Source: Rugalucina vietnamica | Lineage: Eukaryota > Mollusca > Bivalvia > Lucinida > Lucinidae | Assembly: GCA_964017185.1 (NCBI GenBank) | Contig: OZ024879.1 | Span: forward strand, 29,360,956 to 29,424,955 | Direction of reading: 5' to 3' | Length of the DNA: 64,000 bases | Shown: in pieces, positions 31,599 to 42,990 of the stretch | Numbering within the stretch: position 1 is the stretch's first letter | How the letters are laid out: the number at the start of each line of letters is the position of its first letter | Program-made: the position numbers and the translations under genes | Notes under the pieces: model-generated | The model's input: only the letters and a program-made list of their open reading frames with translations | Told to the model about the DNA's origin: nothing | The model's database searches: none

Positions 31599-32404
31599 TA
31601 GGGATGTCAACGAATGCCGAAATTGGTATTCGAATATTCGCATAGGATATTCGAATATATTCGAATATTCGAATGATATACACATCTATGCCCAATAACG
31701 TGACCCATTACGATGCCTTACTTGGTGGTACATGTATTGAAATATGAGGTACATGTATATGCATGGTACCGTATCTGGGCTATACCAATGGCGCCATGTA
31801 AGAAAATCAACAAATTTTGCACAGAAACCTAGACAATCTGGAAGTGTTTAATAATGACAAATCTCTGGGGTTCTGTCTGAGAAAGCAACGACACGCCATT
31901 ACTGTCAAGCCAAGATTAAGTTCTGCATGCATGTCGTTGATATCCGCCACAAAGAATGCTTAGGGTCTATTGTAATTGTGTGGCCTACATGTACTTTGTG
32001 AAAGGTCTCTTGTGACTGTGTTGTTCCTAAAGGATTGAGTTGTCAATCTATCCAGCCATCTTAAGTTTTCACATGACACAGCTCAAATTGTAGGACTTTC
32101 ACACCTTAAAAACATTTATTCAAAGCAAGCAATGCTTTCTTCTCAACTTAAATCAACAAAGTGTCACTTGAATCAACAAAGTGTCAAACTGTTAATTGAG
32201 CAATCTCAATTTGCAAGTGTGTTAAAATGTTGACCATCTTGAATTACACAACAGACACTCAGGATTACTGGTCATATTATTATTCGACCTTTGGTCTTAA
32301 ATTTGAGTCCTCCTTTAAACTGATACATATCAATGTTGCAGGTTAGAAAATTATGCGAATATTCGAATCCAGAAATCGCATTCGAATATTCGTTGACATC
32401 CCTA
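31599..32404. mobile_element. Non-autonomous hAT-type element, 806 bp, 8-bp target duplication
   Basis: TAGGGATGTCAACGAAT at 31599-31615 is perfectly inverted at 32388-32404. ATTTTTAG flanks both ends (31591-31598 and 32405-32412), an 8-bp duplication as in hAT. Both ends carry iterated ATTCGAATATTCG (31627-31675 and 32352-32391), candidate subterminal sites. No transposase, so it depends on another element. Confidence 0.85.
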
Positions 32405-32410
32405 ATTTTT

Positions 32411-34650
32411 AGCTCACCAGAGCCATTAGGCTCACAAGGTGAGTTTATAGGATGGCCATGATCCGGCGTCCGTCCGTCCGTCGTCCACCATTTTCAAAGA
32501 TCTTCTTCTCTGAAACCGCTTGGCCAATCAAAGCCAAATTTTATATGAAGCATATATAGGAAAGGGGGAATCAATGTGTTTATAAATAATCCAGGTCGCA
32601 TGACCAAGATGTCCGCCATGCCCATATATGGTAAAAACCCTTCAAAATTATTCTTCTCCGGAACCACTGGACCGATTACAACGAAACTTGGCATGAAGCA
32701 TCCGGGACTAGAGTACTACAATGTGTTTATAAATTATGACCTTGACCTATTTTACGGCAAGGTCAACAAAGGTCGCCCATGCATTTGAATGGGGAAAATT
32801 GTTAAAATGTTATTTGAAAGGCAAATCTTGCAGGAAATGGGCAAATGGACTGAAGGAAGGTAATTCTGAAAAAAAAAAAAAATTGGACCCCAGGGGTTGG
32901 TCTGCCCCCACCCCGGGGCAATATACATGTATATTATAAAACTATTCAAAGATCTTCTTCTCTGAAACCACTTGGCCAATCAAAGCCCAATTTTATATGA
33001 AGCATCTATGGGAAGGGTGAATCAATGTGTTTATGAATAATCCAGGTCACATGACCAAGATGGCCGGCATGCCCATATATGGTAAAAACCCTTCAAAATT
33101 CTTCTTCTCAGGAACCACTGGACCGATTTCAACGAAACTTGGCATGAAGCATCGGGGACTAAAGTACTACAATGTATTTATAAATTATGACCTTTGGATG
33201 ACCTTGACCTATTTTACGGCAAGGTCAACATAGGTCTGCCCCCACCCCGGGGCAATATACATGTATATTACAAAAATATTCAAAGATCTTCTTCTCTGAA
33301 ACCACTTGGTCAATCAAAGCCAAACTTTATATGAAGCATCTATGGGAAGGGGGATTCAATGCGTTTATAAATAATCCAGGTCACATGACCAAGATGGCCA
33401 CCATGCCCATATATGGTAAAAACCCTTCAAAATTCTTCTACTCCGGAACCACTACACCAATTTCAACGAAACTTGGCATGAAGCATTGGGGACTAGAGTA
33501 CTACAACAACGTGTTTATAAATTATGACCTTGACCTATTTTACGGCAAGGTCAACATAGGTCGCCCATGCATTTGAATGGGGAAAATTATTAAAATGTCA
33601 TTTGAAAGACAAACCTTGCAGGAAATGGGCAAATGGACTGAAGGTAGGTAATTCTGAAAAAAATTTGGACCCCAGTGGTTGGTCTGCCCCCATCCCCGGG
33701 GCAATATACATGTAAATTACAAAACTATACAAAGATCTTCTTCTCTGAAACCACTTGGCAAATCAAAGCCCAATTTTATAGGAAGCATCTATGGGAAGGG
33801 GGAATCAATGTGTTTATAGATAATCCATGTCACATGACCAAGATGGCCGCCAAGCCCAAATATGGTAAAAACCCTTTAAAATTCTTCTCCTGAACCAATG
33901 GACCGATTTCAACAAAACTTGGCATGAAGCATTGGGGACTAAAGTACTACAATGTGTTAATAAATTATGACCTTTGGATGACCTTGACCTATTTTACGGC
34001 AAGGTCAACATAGGTCGCCAATGCATTTGAATGGGGAAAACTTTTAAAATGTCATTTAAAGTGAAAGTATTGCAGGAAAGGGGCAGAGGACTGAATATTA
34101 ATGATTCTGAAAAAATTGGACCCCAGGGGCTCATTTGCCCCAGCCCCGGGGCATTATACATGTACATTACCATAATATTCAAACATCTCTGAAACCGCTT
34201 GGCCAATCAAAGCCAAATTTCATGTGAAGCATCTATAGAATGGGGGAATCAATGTGTATATAAATAATCAAGGTCACATGACCAAGATGGCCGCTATGCC
34301 CATATATGGTATAAACCCTTCAAAAATCTTCTCCGGGACCGGTGGACCGATTTCGAAGAAACTTGGCATGAAGCATCGATGACTCAAGTACTACAATGTA
34401 TGTATAAATCATGACCCTGTGATGACGACCTATTTTAAGGCAAGGTCAACAAGGGTTGTCTATGTATTTGAATGGGTAAACTGTTAAAATGTCATTTGAA
34501 GAGGAAAACTAGTATGGACAGTATATTGATTATTCTGGAAAAACTGGCCCAAGGGCTTCATCTGCCCCTATACTGGGACTTTTTTCTATAACATTCGTAT
34601 ATACAGCAGATCTCAGGTGAGCGTTTACAGGACCATTGGTCCTCTGGTTG
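32411..34650 (+). repeat. Element D: ~450-bp tandem units with hairpin-like ends
   Basis: Starts AGCTCACCAGAGCC and GTCCGTCCGTCCGTCGTCC, then units opening with AAAGATCTTCTTCTCTGAAA near 32496, 32947, 33284, 33733 and 34183 (one short). Each has CATGACCAAGATGGCCGCC, AACGAAACTTGGCATGAAGC, TATGACCTTGACCTATTTTA and CCCCGGGGCAATATACATG. It ends ATCTCAGGTGAGCGTTTACA with GGACCATTGGTCCTCTGG. The small reading frames merely repeat with the units. Copies: 39757-41322 (minus), 63823-63905 (fragment). Confidence 0.85.
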
Positions 34651-34695
34651 CAGTTTATTGAGGATCCTGTTATGCTTCATTTTATCCTTTTCTAT

Positions 34696-34921
34696 ACCCG
34701 TTGGAAAGATTTTATCATTTCTTAGACAAGTAAATCTGTTTTATAAAATATAATTTTTAAATCACCAATCTTATTATTTCATATATCGTTTCTTTACAAC
34801 GACATTTATATCTTACTTAGTGTTACTTTTTAATACGAGTTCAATATATTTTAACGTTTTACCTTGTTAGACGCTAATGACCCATCAGGGTTGATGCGTC
34901 GTTAAACAACAAACAAACAAA
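34696..34921 (+). mobile_element. 5'-truncated LINE copy 3 with 14-bp target duplication
   Basis: 226 bp matching the last codons and 3' UTR of the two full LINEs, from ACCCGTTGGAAAG to the ACAAACAAACAA tail. TTATCCTTTTCTAT at 34682-34695 and 34922-34935 is a perfect target duplication. Severe 5' truncation is typical of target-primed reverse transcription. It has the 3' stem-loop at 34870-34900. Confidence 0.92.
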
Positions 34922-34935
34922 TTATCCTTTTCTAT

Positions 34936-35755
34936 TCTGCTCCTTCTCTTCCCTTGTTCCTCCATGGTATTTTGATTGTCCTTTGTTGTGTCATTTTTCA
35001 TTGTAGATGCTCCACTTTTGTCATTTGTTTTCTTGTTGGGCTCCACATCTGATGCAGATTTAGAAGTTAATTTGTGTGCTGCGAATGAAGCATCTCTAAA
35101 TGAGCATTGACTATTTGGCCTGTAAATGCCTATACTTTAGCAGCACAGAACACTATTATTAAGCTCCTGATGGTGATCCTTTATGTAAAGGACAATACTT
35201 CAATGCCTAGAAAAGATATGCATGCTAAGCTATTTGCATAGTTTGTCCATTATTTAGTTAAAATCTAAGTTCCAGTGGGGATAGGGGTCGAAACTTCATA
35301 AAAACAAAACAATTTTGTATGTTTCTGTGTAAGAGTGTGTAACCGACAGATACATGCAGGAATCTTGTAAAAATCGCCAAAATTGTTTAATGTCTTTGTA
35401 ATATGGAAGATATTTAGGAGGTGCCTGTATAGCATTTGTACATTTGAAACATTAGATTACCTTATTTGCTATAAAGTTATAAATGAAAGTGGCACAAACT
35501 GGAGTTTCCAGTCTGAAATTGATTCCTAAATTTTTCAAACGTGCCCGTTGCTTGAAACATGGGTTATTTCGAAGCAGTTTTTTTTTTTATCTTTACATGC
35601 AAATGTGTAATTACTCTGGATGAAAATTTTATGATAAAATCTTACGAGATGACCATGGCCAATGTTGCATAACAAATATATAAATCTGTCCTGTTTTATC
35701 TATCTCCACAATTCAGCATAACATACATGTATGGTCCTTGCTTGTCAGTTTGCTA
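34936..35755. other. Unassigned AT-rich DNA
   Basis: No gene or repeat recognised. Confidence 0.5.
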
Positions 35756-35757
35756 CT

Positions 35758-35932
35758 GTATATTTGAGGTTTGACGTCCCAGTGAACATATTCAGACATA
35801 ACCAGAAGGATACACCACTTCCTGTTACTATGGAAAGCAAATTTTATGTAGTTTGCTAGATGACACAACCCACTGCTAGTGGGGTTCGAACCCAGGACCT
35901 TTCGATTATGAGACCACTGCTGTGCATAATTA
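35758..35932 (-). mobile_element. tRNA-derived SINE, minus strand
   Basis: On the minus strand AGCAGTGGTCTCATAATCGA, then GGTCCTGGGTTCGAACCCC (perfect box B), and a 3' end CACTGGGACGTCAAACCTCA. The tail ACGTCAAACCTCAAATA resembles the other SINE tails. Confidence 0.65.
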
Positions 35933-35939
35933 TGTTTTG

Positions 35940-36430
35940 AAAAATTTTGACTGATTAATTGAATTGATGCTGTACGTCCCATGCAACAGCTATGGTCATA
36001 TCGGGACTTTGCCTCCATTTTATGGGACTTTGTCCAAAATTTGACGCCGTGGCATCCACAAAAAGCTTCAAATATAACCACCCTACTAAATCAACAAGGT
36101 AGAAGCCTCCGTGATGCAGTGGTTATGTCACTCGCCTTGTAAACCAGGGGTCGCAGGTTCGATCCCGGGCTTCTCCAGTCCGTCGGATGGAACTATTAAC
36201 CGAGGTCCCGGCTCTATGACCTTAGCTGTTGGTGGGACGTTAAACCCGAATCAATCAATCTAAACCAACAAGGCTTATATGTATGGTTGGTTTGACTTGA
36301 ACCACTTTTCCTGGGCAGGCTCAGAAATGAGTTGTTAACCAGTAATCGGGTGGTCAGTCAGCAGCAAAGAAGCTTTGCGTTGAGGCACCAGCAGCCCATC
36401 TATTTCGTCGGGCTCCAATAGGCCCACAGC
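35940..36430 (-). mobile_element. SINE-like repeat A, minus strand, split by a tRNA-SINE
   Basis: 36274-36430 holds the 5' part (ATAGATGGGCTGC, ACTGGTTAAC, CTGCCCAGGAAAAGTGG on the minus strand) and 35940-36099 the 3' part (CCATAAAATGGAGGC, GGGACGTACAGCATC). The 36100-36259 SINE sits between them. Confidence 0.75.
36100..36259 (+). mobile_element. tRNA-Thr-like SINE inserted in repeat A
   Basis: Head GCCTCCGTGATGCAGTGGTT with an anticodon arm CTTGTAAACCAGG and box B GGTTCGATCCC resembles tRNA-Thr(TGT). The tail is GGTGGGACGTTAAACCCGAA followed by (TCAA)n. CTAAAYCAACAAGG at 36086-36099 and 36260-36273 (one mismatch) is the target duplication. The acceptor stem does not pair well, so it is not a working tRNA. 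Confidence 0.85.
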
Positions 36431-37075
36431 CCCACCCAACCACCCTTGGAAATCTATCTTGTGGCTATCTGTTAGTGTTTAACTGAAAACCCTGTCCTCA
36501 TGACTGATGATTAAGGTTTAATTAAACAGAGATAACATCTATGTAGGTAACGGCAGGAATATATTAATTGTGTATTTGTACAGTATGTTTCCAAAATATT
36601 GTAACACATATTGCACAAATCATTTTTGCCTGTACCCAAATTATGAAAATTGGTTTTGCAGCATCCCGGTTCAACTTATCTGCAGTTACAATATTGTATA
36701 TGATTGCTCTTTTATATTGTTTTCATTTTGATAACTTTGTATCTGCTAGTTTTGCCTGAACGAGAAATTAGGACTGATAAACATATTTGGGCTTTCGTTT
36801 TGGGGCTCAAGAGTATTGTTCCCCCCAAAGAGCCAGCACGCCACTTTCATATATTGTGCGGATAATGGCAAGACATATGTAGGCAAAAGCTTCTGTTGGC
36901 TCTCAGGGGGGAACAGTACTTTATAAAATTTTCCCTGATTCTGTATATTGCATACCAAAAATGAATGTCCCTGTACAAAAGATGCATACTAGGCCATCAA
37001 AAATGAAACACTGTTTTTTTTCTATCACACAGCAGCTAACACGTGAATAAAGAGAACGATGGCCAACTTTTTTTC
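36431..37075. other. Unassigned AT-rich DNA
   Basis: No gene or repeat recognised. Confidence 0.45.
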
Positions 37076-37077
37076 TT

Positions 37078-37440
37078 AAAAAGGTACAAGTAGGCAAAGA
37101 TCAGGAAAAGGCGCAATCAGAAAAAGATTCCCACTCCAAAAACCGAGGTGGGAAAAAACCAAACTAACAATCAGGTACTTATACCATGAAACAATCGTAA
37201 GCCGAATGGGCAGCTATTTTCCCAATAGGTGGCCACTCAGTTACCTTAACTTAACTAAAAATATGAAAACATACATAAGGCGCCAACAGCACAAAAAAAA
37301 TTTAAACACCAAGACATAAAACAAAAAGAACCACCACAGAAGTATCGACTTGGAACGATCAGTAACACAACGTTACTGGCGGGCTTAAACCGATTTTACA
37401 TGGCCATAACCTCACCCTCAGCTTCCGCAGTGGTTCAGTG
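37078..37440 (+). repeat. Dispersed repeat C, single arm
   Basis: Over 300 bases closely similar to 14846-15205, beginning TTAAAAAGGTACAAGTAGG and running to CCTCACCCTCAGCTTCC. A second arm was not found. Confidence 0.8.
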
Positions 37441-37874
37441 ATATACAAGAAATAAGAAAAATCATATTAAGAAAATACTAAACATAGATACCAACGTTTA
37501 ACATGAATAACGGAAAGCAGAGTGAGCAGCTATTGAAGGTATTAGGTGGTCACAGTGCTAGCTTGGACAGAACAAGTAAAATGCAGAGGGCTAAGTGAAC
37601 AGCCAAATTAAATTCGGGTGGCCACAAACCATAGTCATTTTTAAATGGAAATAATCAACGATTCTTTGTGAGTTTCACATGGTGTTAGGAGGCAGCTCAC
37701 GTCTCTCACTTCTGTAGGGTTTACAGTGGCAACCTGGTGAAATTTTTAGAGTTCCTTGCACTGTTTGGAGAGTTGGTCTTTGAATATGTTTCTCTAATCT
37801 TTCAGTTGTTTTGGCATCACCCTTATAAATCTGAATTCTGGTGCAAACGCCAATGACCCTTTCAACAAAATTTT

Positions 37875-38104
37875 GAGCCGTCTCGTAGGAAAACCAACAA
37901 TCTGCATATGCGAAAACAAAGGCGCAGATCAGCTTCGCAGTAACTGCGAAGCTGATCAGCGCCTTTGTTTTCGCAACACGGATAGAACAACTCCTCTACT
38001 TTCTAAATCCAAAATTTCCAGTCTCTAGCCATCTTTTATGCTTGTACAGGCCGGTTTGTGTCAAGCCAGTTCGGAAACCACGTTTGATTTCCCACGAGGC
38101 GGCT
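37875..38104. mobile_element. Miniature foldback element with 65-bp palindromic core, copy 1
   Basis: Ends GAGCCGTCTCGTAGG and its near-inverse CCCACGAGGCGGCT. The core at 37910-37974, GCGAAAACAAAGGCG ... GCGCCTTTGTTTTCGC around CAGCTTCGCAGTAACTGCGA, is almost a perfect palindrome. Copy 2 is at 49522. It lies within the transposase relic; ATTTT next to both ends may be its duplication. Confidence 0.75.
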
Positions 38105-38112
38105 AAAATGTA

Positions 38113-39024
38113 CGAGGGGGGTTCAGAAAGTTCTGTCATATGTGTTATAACTTTGTTAATAGACATAATAGGTTGCTGTATTATACCTTGATTGAAAGGG
38201 CAACATTTCTCCTTTATAATGATACCAAAACAATGCACGAAAAGAAATAAATACTTCGAAATAGACGCCTTGAAAGACACCAGGGGTAAACCACTGGCAC
38301 GTTTTCTTAAATTTGTGAATAATATCTAAAGAAAATCGACTTCGAAAAAATATAATCCATGTAATATATTTTTGAAACATAGATGAATATATCCTGCAAA
38401 AATCAAAATCATTCAGCTGAATTTAATTGAGTTATAGTAAAATGAAATACTGAAATTGGCTTGTTGTACATACATTAAAAATACAGTTTAAATTGAAATG
38501 ACATTTATTGACATCTACACGTAGTCCAGGGAGCTTAAAATGCATTTAACCATTTTATTGTTTCATCCTTGTGTGCTCTATAGTAAACTTATAAAAAAGC
38601 AAACACATATAATGGTGCAGCGGTGCCAGAAACGCTATAGGGGTACGTATTTTAATGACGTCATATACATTGCTTTATTATAAAGTCAGCATAGCATCGA
38701 TAACGGCAATTTTTGTCACATTGCTTTTCTAAATATATTATTACTTATAACTGTAAAGTTGGAGAAAATTTGATCGGAAGTTATAAAGATATAACGCATG
38801 AAACGCACACAATAATATTCACAAATTCAAGAAAACGTGCCAGTGGTTTTACCCCAGGTGTCTTTCAAGGCATGTATTTCGAAGTATTTATTTCGTTCGT
38901 GCATTGTTTTGGCATCATTATAAAGGAGAAATGTAACCCTTTCAATCAAGGTATAATACAGCAACCTATCATGTATATTAAAAAAGTTATAACACCTATG
39001 ACAGAACTTTCTGAACCACCCTCG
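38113..39024. mobile_element. Tc1/mariner-like miniature element, 912 bp, ~220-bp inverted repeats
   Basis: Ends CGAGGGGGGTTCAGAAAGTT and inverse AACTTTCTGAACCACCCTCG, each flanked by TA. The arms (38113-38330, 38805-39024) match for about 220 bases (GCCTTGAAAGACACC, AAACCACTGGCACGTTTTCT). No transposase inside. It interrupts the relic at 37.7-39.6 kb. Confidence 0.85.
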
Positions 39025-39756
39025 TATTAACATCAAGCACATCCTGATCCTGCTTCACCAATTCATTAGCCGACCTTTTCACTGAGCCACCTATTGCAGG
39101 TGGTATCCCTTTTCCATGACCGGATTCATGGAAATTCCAGCTAGCCCCAGTAAACCCAAGGTGATAAAGTCTGTTGCCAGGGAAAAAAAGAGCCTTTCTG
39201 ACGATACTGAGTGCTAGGCCCATCGCTGAAATAAATTGCAGGGAACCTTGTCTTGATTTCTTCCAACATAATATTGAGCTATGCACAAACAGCTGCAGGT
39301 CCATGGATCAGAAATTCCACAAAAACTGACTGATTACGTGCTCCAACCTACAGCAAAGTATCCAGTATGTAAGGAAATTGTGGCTTGGAAGCCCCAAAGT
39401 GCATTTCGGCCACTTCTTTGCCATATTTTCCGACGTAGTTCTCAGCAAAAATCAAATTTAAGGCAATTGTTTTCTTGACAGACCTTTGATGAAAGTGTCA
39501 TAGTAACCTCTCTTTTTTAGATCTCGGTGTGTCTTTAGCCGTATCCTTTTCTTCCGAGACATATGTAGAAAGGTTTACATCCATTCTTTTAAATTACGCA
39601 CCAGAACAATTTTGGGAATGCGCTGTACTGTATTAAAAATGCTATCAATGACTAGATGAAAACTACAAGTGCTGTTCTTTACGAGAATAAAACTACAACC
39701 ACATTCTTCTCTAAATGACATAATAAAACAATAAATGGTAAAAACAAGATTAAACC

Positions 39757-41322
39757 AGAGAACCAATGGTCCTGTAAACGCTCACCTGAGACCTGAGTTA
39801 TATACCTATAAACTTGTTTGACTAGAATGGTAATATACATGTATATAACCCCAGGGCAGGGTCAGAGCAACCCATGGAGTCAATTTCTTTTTTAAATCAT
39901 AAAGATTCAGTCCATTTGCCAATTTACTGCAAGTTTTGCCCTTCAAATTACACTGTAACAATTTTCCCCTAAGTTGACCTTGCCGTAAAATAGGTCATAG
40001 TCATTTATATACTTCCTAACGATCCTTCACATAAACTTTGGCTTTGATTGGCCAAGCAGTCTCAGAGCAGATGATGTTTGAATATTATGGTCAGGTACAT
40101 GTATATAGCACAAGGGCAGGGGCAGACATACCCCTGGGGACATATTTTTTTTCATTAACATAAATATTATGCCTATTTGCCCATTACCTGCAAGTATTGC
40201 CCTTCAAATCATATTTTAACAATTTTCCCCATACAAATGCTTGGGCGACCTATGATTACCTTGCAGTAAAATAGGTCATCCCAGGGTCATGATTTATACA
40301 AACTTTGTAGAGCTCTATTCATGCCAAGTTTCAAAATCATAGGCCTTCTGGTGAAGAAGATTTTTAAAGGTTTTTGCTATTTATAGCCATGGTGGCCATC
40401 TTGGTCATGTGACCCTGATCACTGAAATAAACTTTCATCCATAGTGCAGATTATATTTTCATTTAAGTCCTTTGAGATCAGTAAAGATATTCAGAGTGTT
40501 CAAAACACTCACGTTTAGAAACATACTTCTAAGCAATGTTTAAAATATTTGACACCATTTTGGAATGTATCTTTGATTTAGACTCGTGTAAATTTTTCGA
40601 AATTAAAGTATAAAAGTCTGGCTTTCGTTGCCGGATTAAATAGGGCTACTGATGAGGGTTCATTACCCGAAATTGCGCAATATAGTCCAAACTTTCTCCC
40701 TTTGAATGTTTTTACTGCTTCCAAAGGATCAAACTTATATTTTATTTCATTGCCCCTTCCTAACAATGCTCCACATATAGTTTGGCTTTGATTGGCCAAG
40801 CTGTTTCAGAGGAGAAGATGTTTGAATATTATGGTCATATACATGTATATAGCCCCGGGGCAGGGGCAGACAAACCCCTGGGGACAAAAATTTTTTCATC
40901 AACATAAATGTTCTGTCCATTTGCCCATTTCCTGCAAGTTTTGCCCTTCAAATCATATTTTTACAATTTTCCCCATTCAAATGCATGGCCGACCTATGTT
41001 GACCCAGAGTTATGATTTATAAAAACTTTGTAGAGCTATGTTGCCTGAAGCTTCATGCCAAGTTTCAAAATCATAGACCTACTGGTTCTGGAGAAGAAGA
41101 TTTTGAAGGTTTTTGCTATTTATAGCCATGGCGGCCATCTTGGTCATGTGACCTGGACCATTTATACAAACTTTCGTTCCCCCCTTCCTAAGGATGCTCC
41201 ACATGAAGTTTGGCTTTGATTGGCCAAGTGGTTTTAGAGGAGATGTTTGAAAAGTGTCAACAACGACGACGGAGCTTGGGTATACTATAAGCTCACCTGT
41301 GAGCCTTCGGCTCAGGTGAGCT
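39757..41322 (-). repeat. Element D, minus orientation, with capped hairpin end
   Basis: Reverse-oriented ~450-bp units (GCGGCCATCTTGGTCATGTG, TTTGGCTTTGATTGGCCAAG, GCCCCGGGGCAGGGGCAG). It opens CCAATGGTCCTGTAAACGCT and closes at 41290-41322 with AGCTCACCTG TGAGCCTTCGGCTCA GGTGAGCT, a nested hairpin (8-bp outer, 6-bp inner stem). It is more diverged than the 32.4-34.6 kb copy. Confidence 0.8.
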
Positions 41323-41324
41323 AA

Positions 41325-42335
41325 AAAAATTAACTACGACACTCATAAATGTAAAGCTTTGATGAAATTCATATGTGTCCATATTTTTTCGTTTTGAATA
41401 AGATAAGTCTTGTAATCTTTGGGACAAATGTATGTCAAAATTGAAGCACCTGTAGCCATATAAAACAATTTGAAATACATTTGTTCATATCGTTATACAG
41501 TAACAGAATGGAGTGTGCCCCAAAATACCTAGAGATACATCACAGTCTTTGTCACAGAGTAGACATACATCAGAAAAATGGTAAGAATTTCAAAAGAGAA
41601 ACATCAAATGGCAATCCACTGTACACGAAAAAAGTCAGTATTTGGAGTTGCAAGAAACAGACTAGAAATATTCAATTATACTGAATACAGTCAAGACGAC
41701 TTGAATTATATTAGTTTCATGTTACTAAACGGAAACAGTATTGTACCGAAAGAGTAGTGATTTGTAATTTAAATAAAATTTTATGGCAATATTCATTGAC
41801 TAGATAATAAGATGCTAAAAGTCAGTTTTATGACCCCAACTTCGAAGAAGTTGAGGGGGCATATTGGTTTGGGTCTGTCCGTGCAGTCAGTCAGTCTGTC
41901 TGTGATGCGTGAGCACTCGGTCAGGAACCGTTAGAGCTAGGATCTTGAAATTTGTATGTAGTTTGTATATGAAAATTAAGAGGACCCGTATTTTTTCTTT
42001 CAGGTAAATTCAAGGGGCTAGGGGCCCATTCTATGAGAGCTTTCAGGTAAATTCAAGGGGCTAGGGGCCCATTCTGTGAGAGTTATTTCCCTTTTTAATT
42101 CTTGATAGAGTGAACAGATAGTGGGTACCTTGTGTGCGCAACTTCTCCTACAGTTTTATTCCGTTTCTTTTGAAACTTTAAAGATGTTGTGACCATGCTT
42201 TGAAGATATGCATGTGGTTTGGATATAATCCTCAGATTAATTTTTGTCAATTTTTTCGCAATGTGAACTTAGCCATTTTTCGGTAGACATAGAGTATTTG
42301 TAAATGAAGTCCCCTTTCTGCGCAAATTCAATTCC
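41325..42335. other. Mostly unassigned; edge of another repeat at 41833
   Basis: 41833-42110 starts CCCCAACTTCGAAGAAGTTG with GTCTGTCCGTGCAGTCAGTC, the style of other GTCCGTC-bearing repeats here, and contains a direct duplication AGGTAAATTCAAGGGGCTAG. The rest shows nothing. Confidence 0.45.
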
Positions 42336-42339
42336 GTCT

Positions 42340-42990
42340 TGGTCAGCGAATAATCATCTGCACAAAATGATAGGTTCTCAGGCTTGACCCAATCTGCAGG
42401 GCTCTACGCCTAAGTCTGGCCGCATACTTTGATTCCTCATCCTTCAAGAATGTAGAGGGAGCTCCAGCAAAAAGAGTAAGCGGGTCATATAGAAGATAAC
42501 TATATCTGTCCCTTGACTTTGATTGGGTAACAGCAATGGGCTTAGGAGGGAACCTTAGGGTATGGCTATCTTCTGTGGGTGCTAGGGTGGGAGGTGGCAC
42601 ATAATTTATATTTGTACCAATAGAAACGCCGTTTCACTTTCTTTTGGGTTTTACTAGTACCTAAATGACCGGCTGTATGGTGGTCATGCAACTCGGTCAG
42701 AACTTCTTCGCGAAGGCTCTTAGGTAACACATTTTCAAAGAAATGAGTGTCCGTCTTGGTGTCAAAATACTTTCTACACAAAACGCCAATCAGTTACACA
42801 AGTCGAGGCCAATGGGACCAATAGGTTTTCATCTCGTCATCCATATGTGAAATTTCAAATCACGTGGGACGTTGATTTTGCTCTACTCCTTTGTACAGGA
42901 CCGACAATCCAGGGTCAAGGACCTAAGCTTGTCGCCATTTCTCTTGATTCGGGTCACTTGCACCCTATATGAAGCACCCTTCTTGGACCC
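42340..42990 (-). mobile_element. Fossil Ty3/Gypsy LTR retrotransposon, integrase-region scrap
   Basis: A virus-like retrotransposon fossil on the minus strand. It holds an integrase zinc-binding (H2C2-like) region, with short adjoining stretches. No LTR, reverse transcriptase or gag was found. A small broken remnant, probably old. Confidence 0.55.

Larger units (their letters stand above)
37686..39560 (-). pseudogene. Decayed relative of the 20.9-23.5 kb transposase, split by two small elements
   Basis: Minus-strand segments align in order with the intact transposase: FAENYVGKYGKEVAEMHFG (near 39.45 kb; compare DFAENYSCRY), a WTDSPSSQYRN-like IYFSDGPSTQYRQ, GASWNFHESGHGKGIPPAIG then GSVKRSANELVKQ (39055-39150), and after the insertions FVERVIGVCTRIQIYKGDAK, ending TLKISPGCHCKPYRSERREL before a stop at 37686. 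Core Asp and Glu equivalents persist, while DGIGG has become PAIGG. Several frame changes make it dead. Identity is low enough that it is another family of the same superfamily. Its terminal repeats were not found. Confidence 0.75.

Noticed and set aside
32494-33893. Similar 66-81-aa frames sharing NPGHMTKMA and GKNPSKFF
   Set aside because: They recur only because the DNA units repeat; frames break between units and have no domain.
36100-36175. Possible tRNA-Thr gene
   Set aside because: Good box B and anticodon arm, but poor acceptor pairing and a SINE body, tail and target duplication.
38713-39030. 105-aa frame in the TA-flanked miniature element
   Set aside because: It lies largely in an inverted arm and its mirror frame on the other arm is similar only because of the DNA repeat; no transposase motif.
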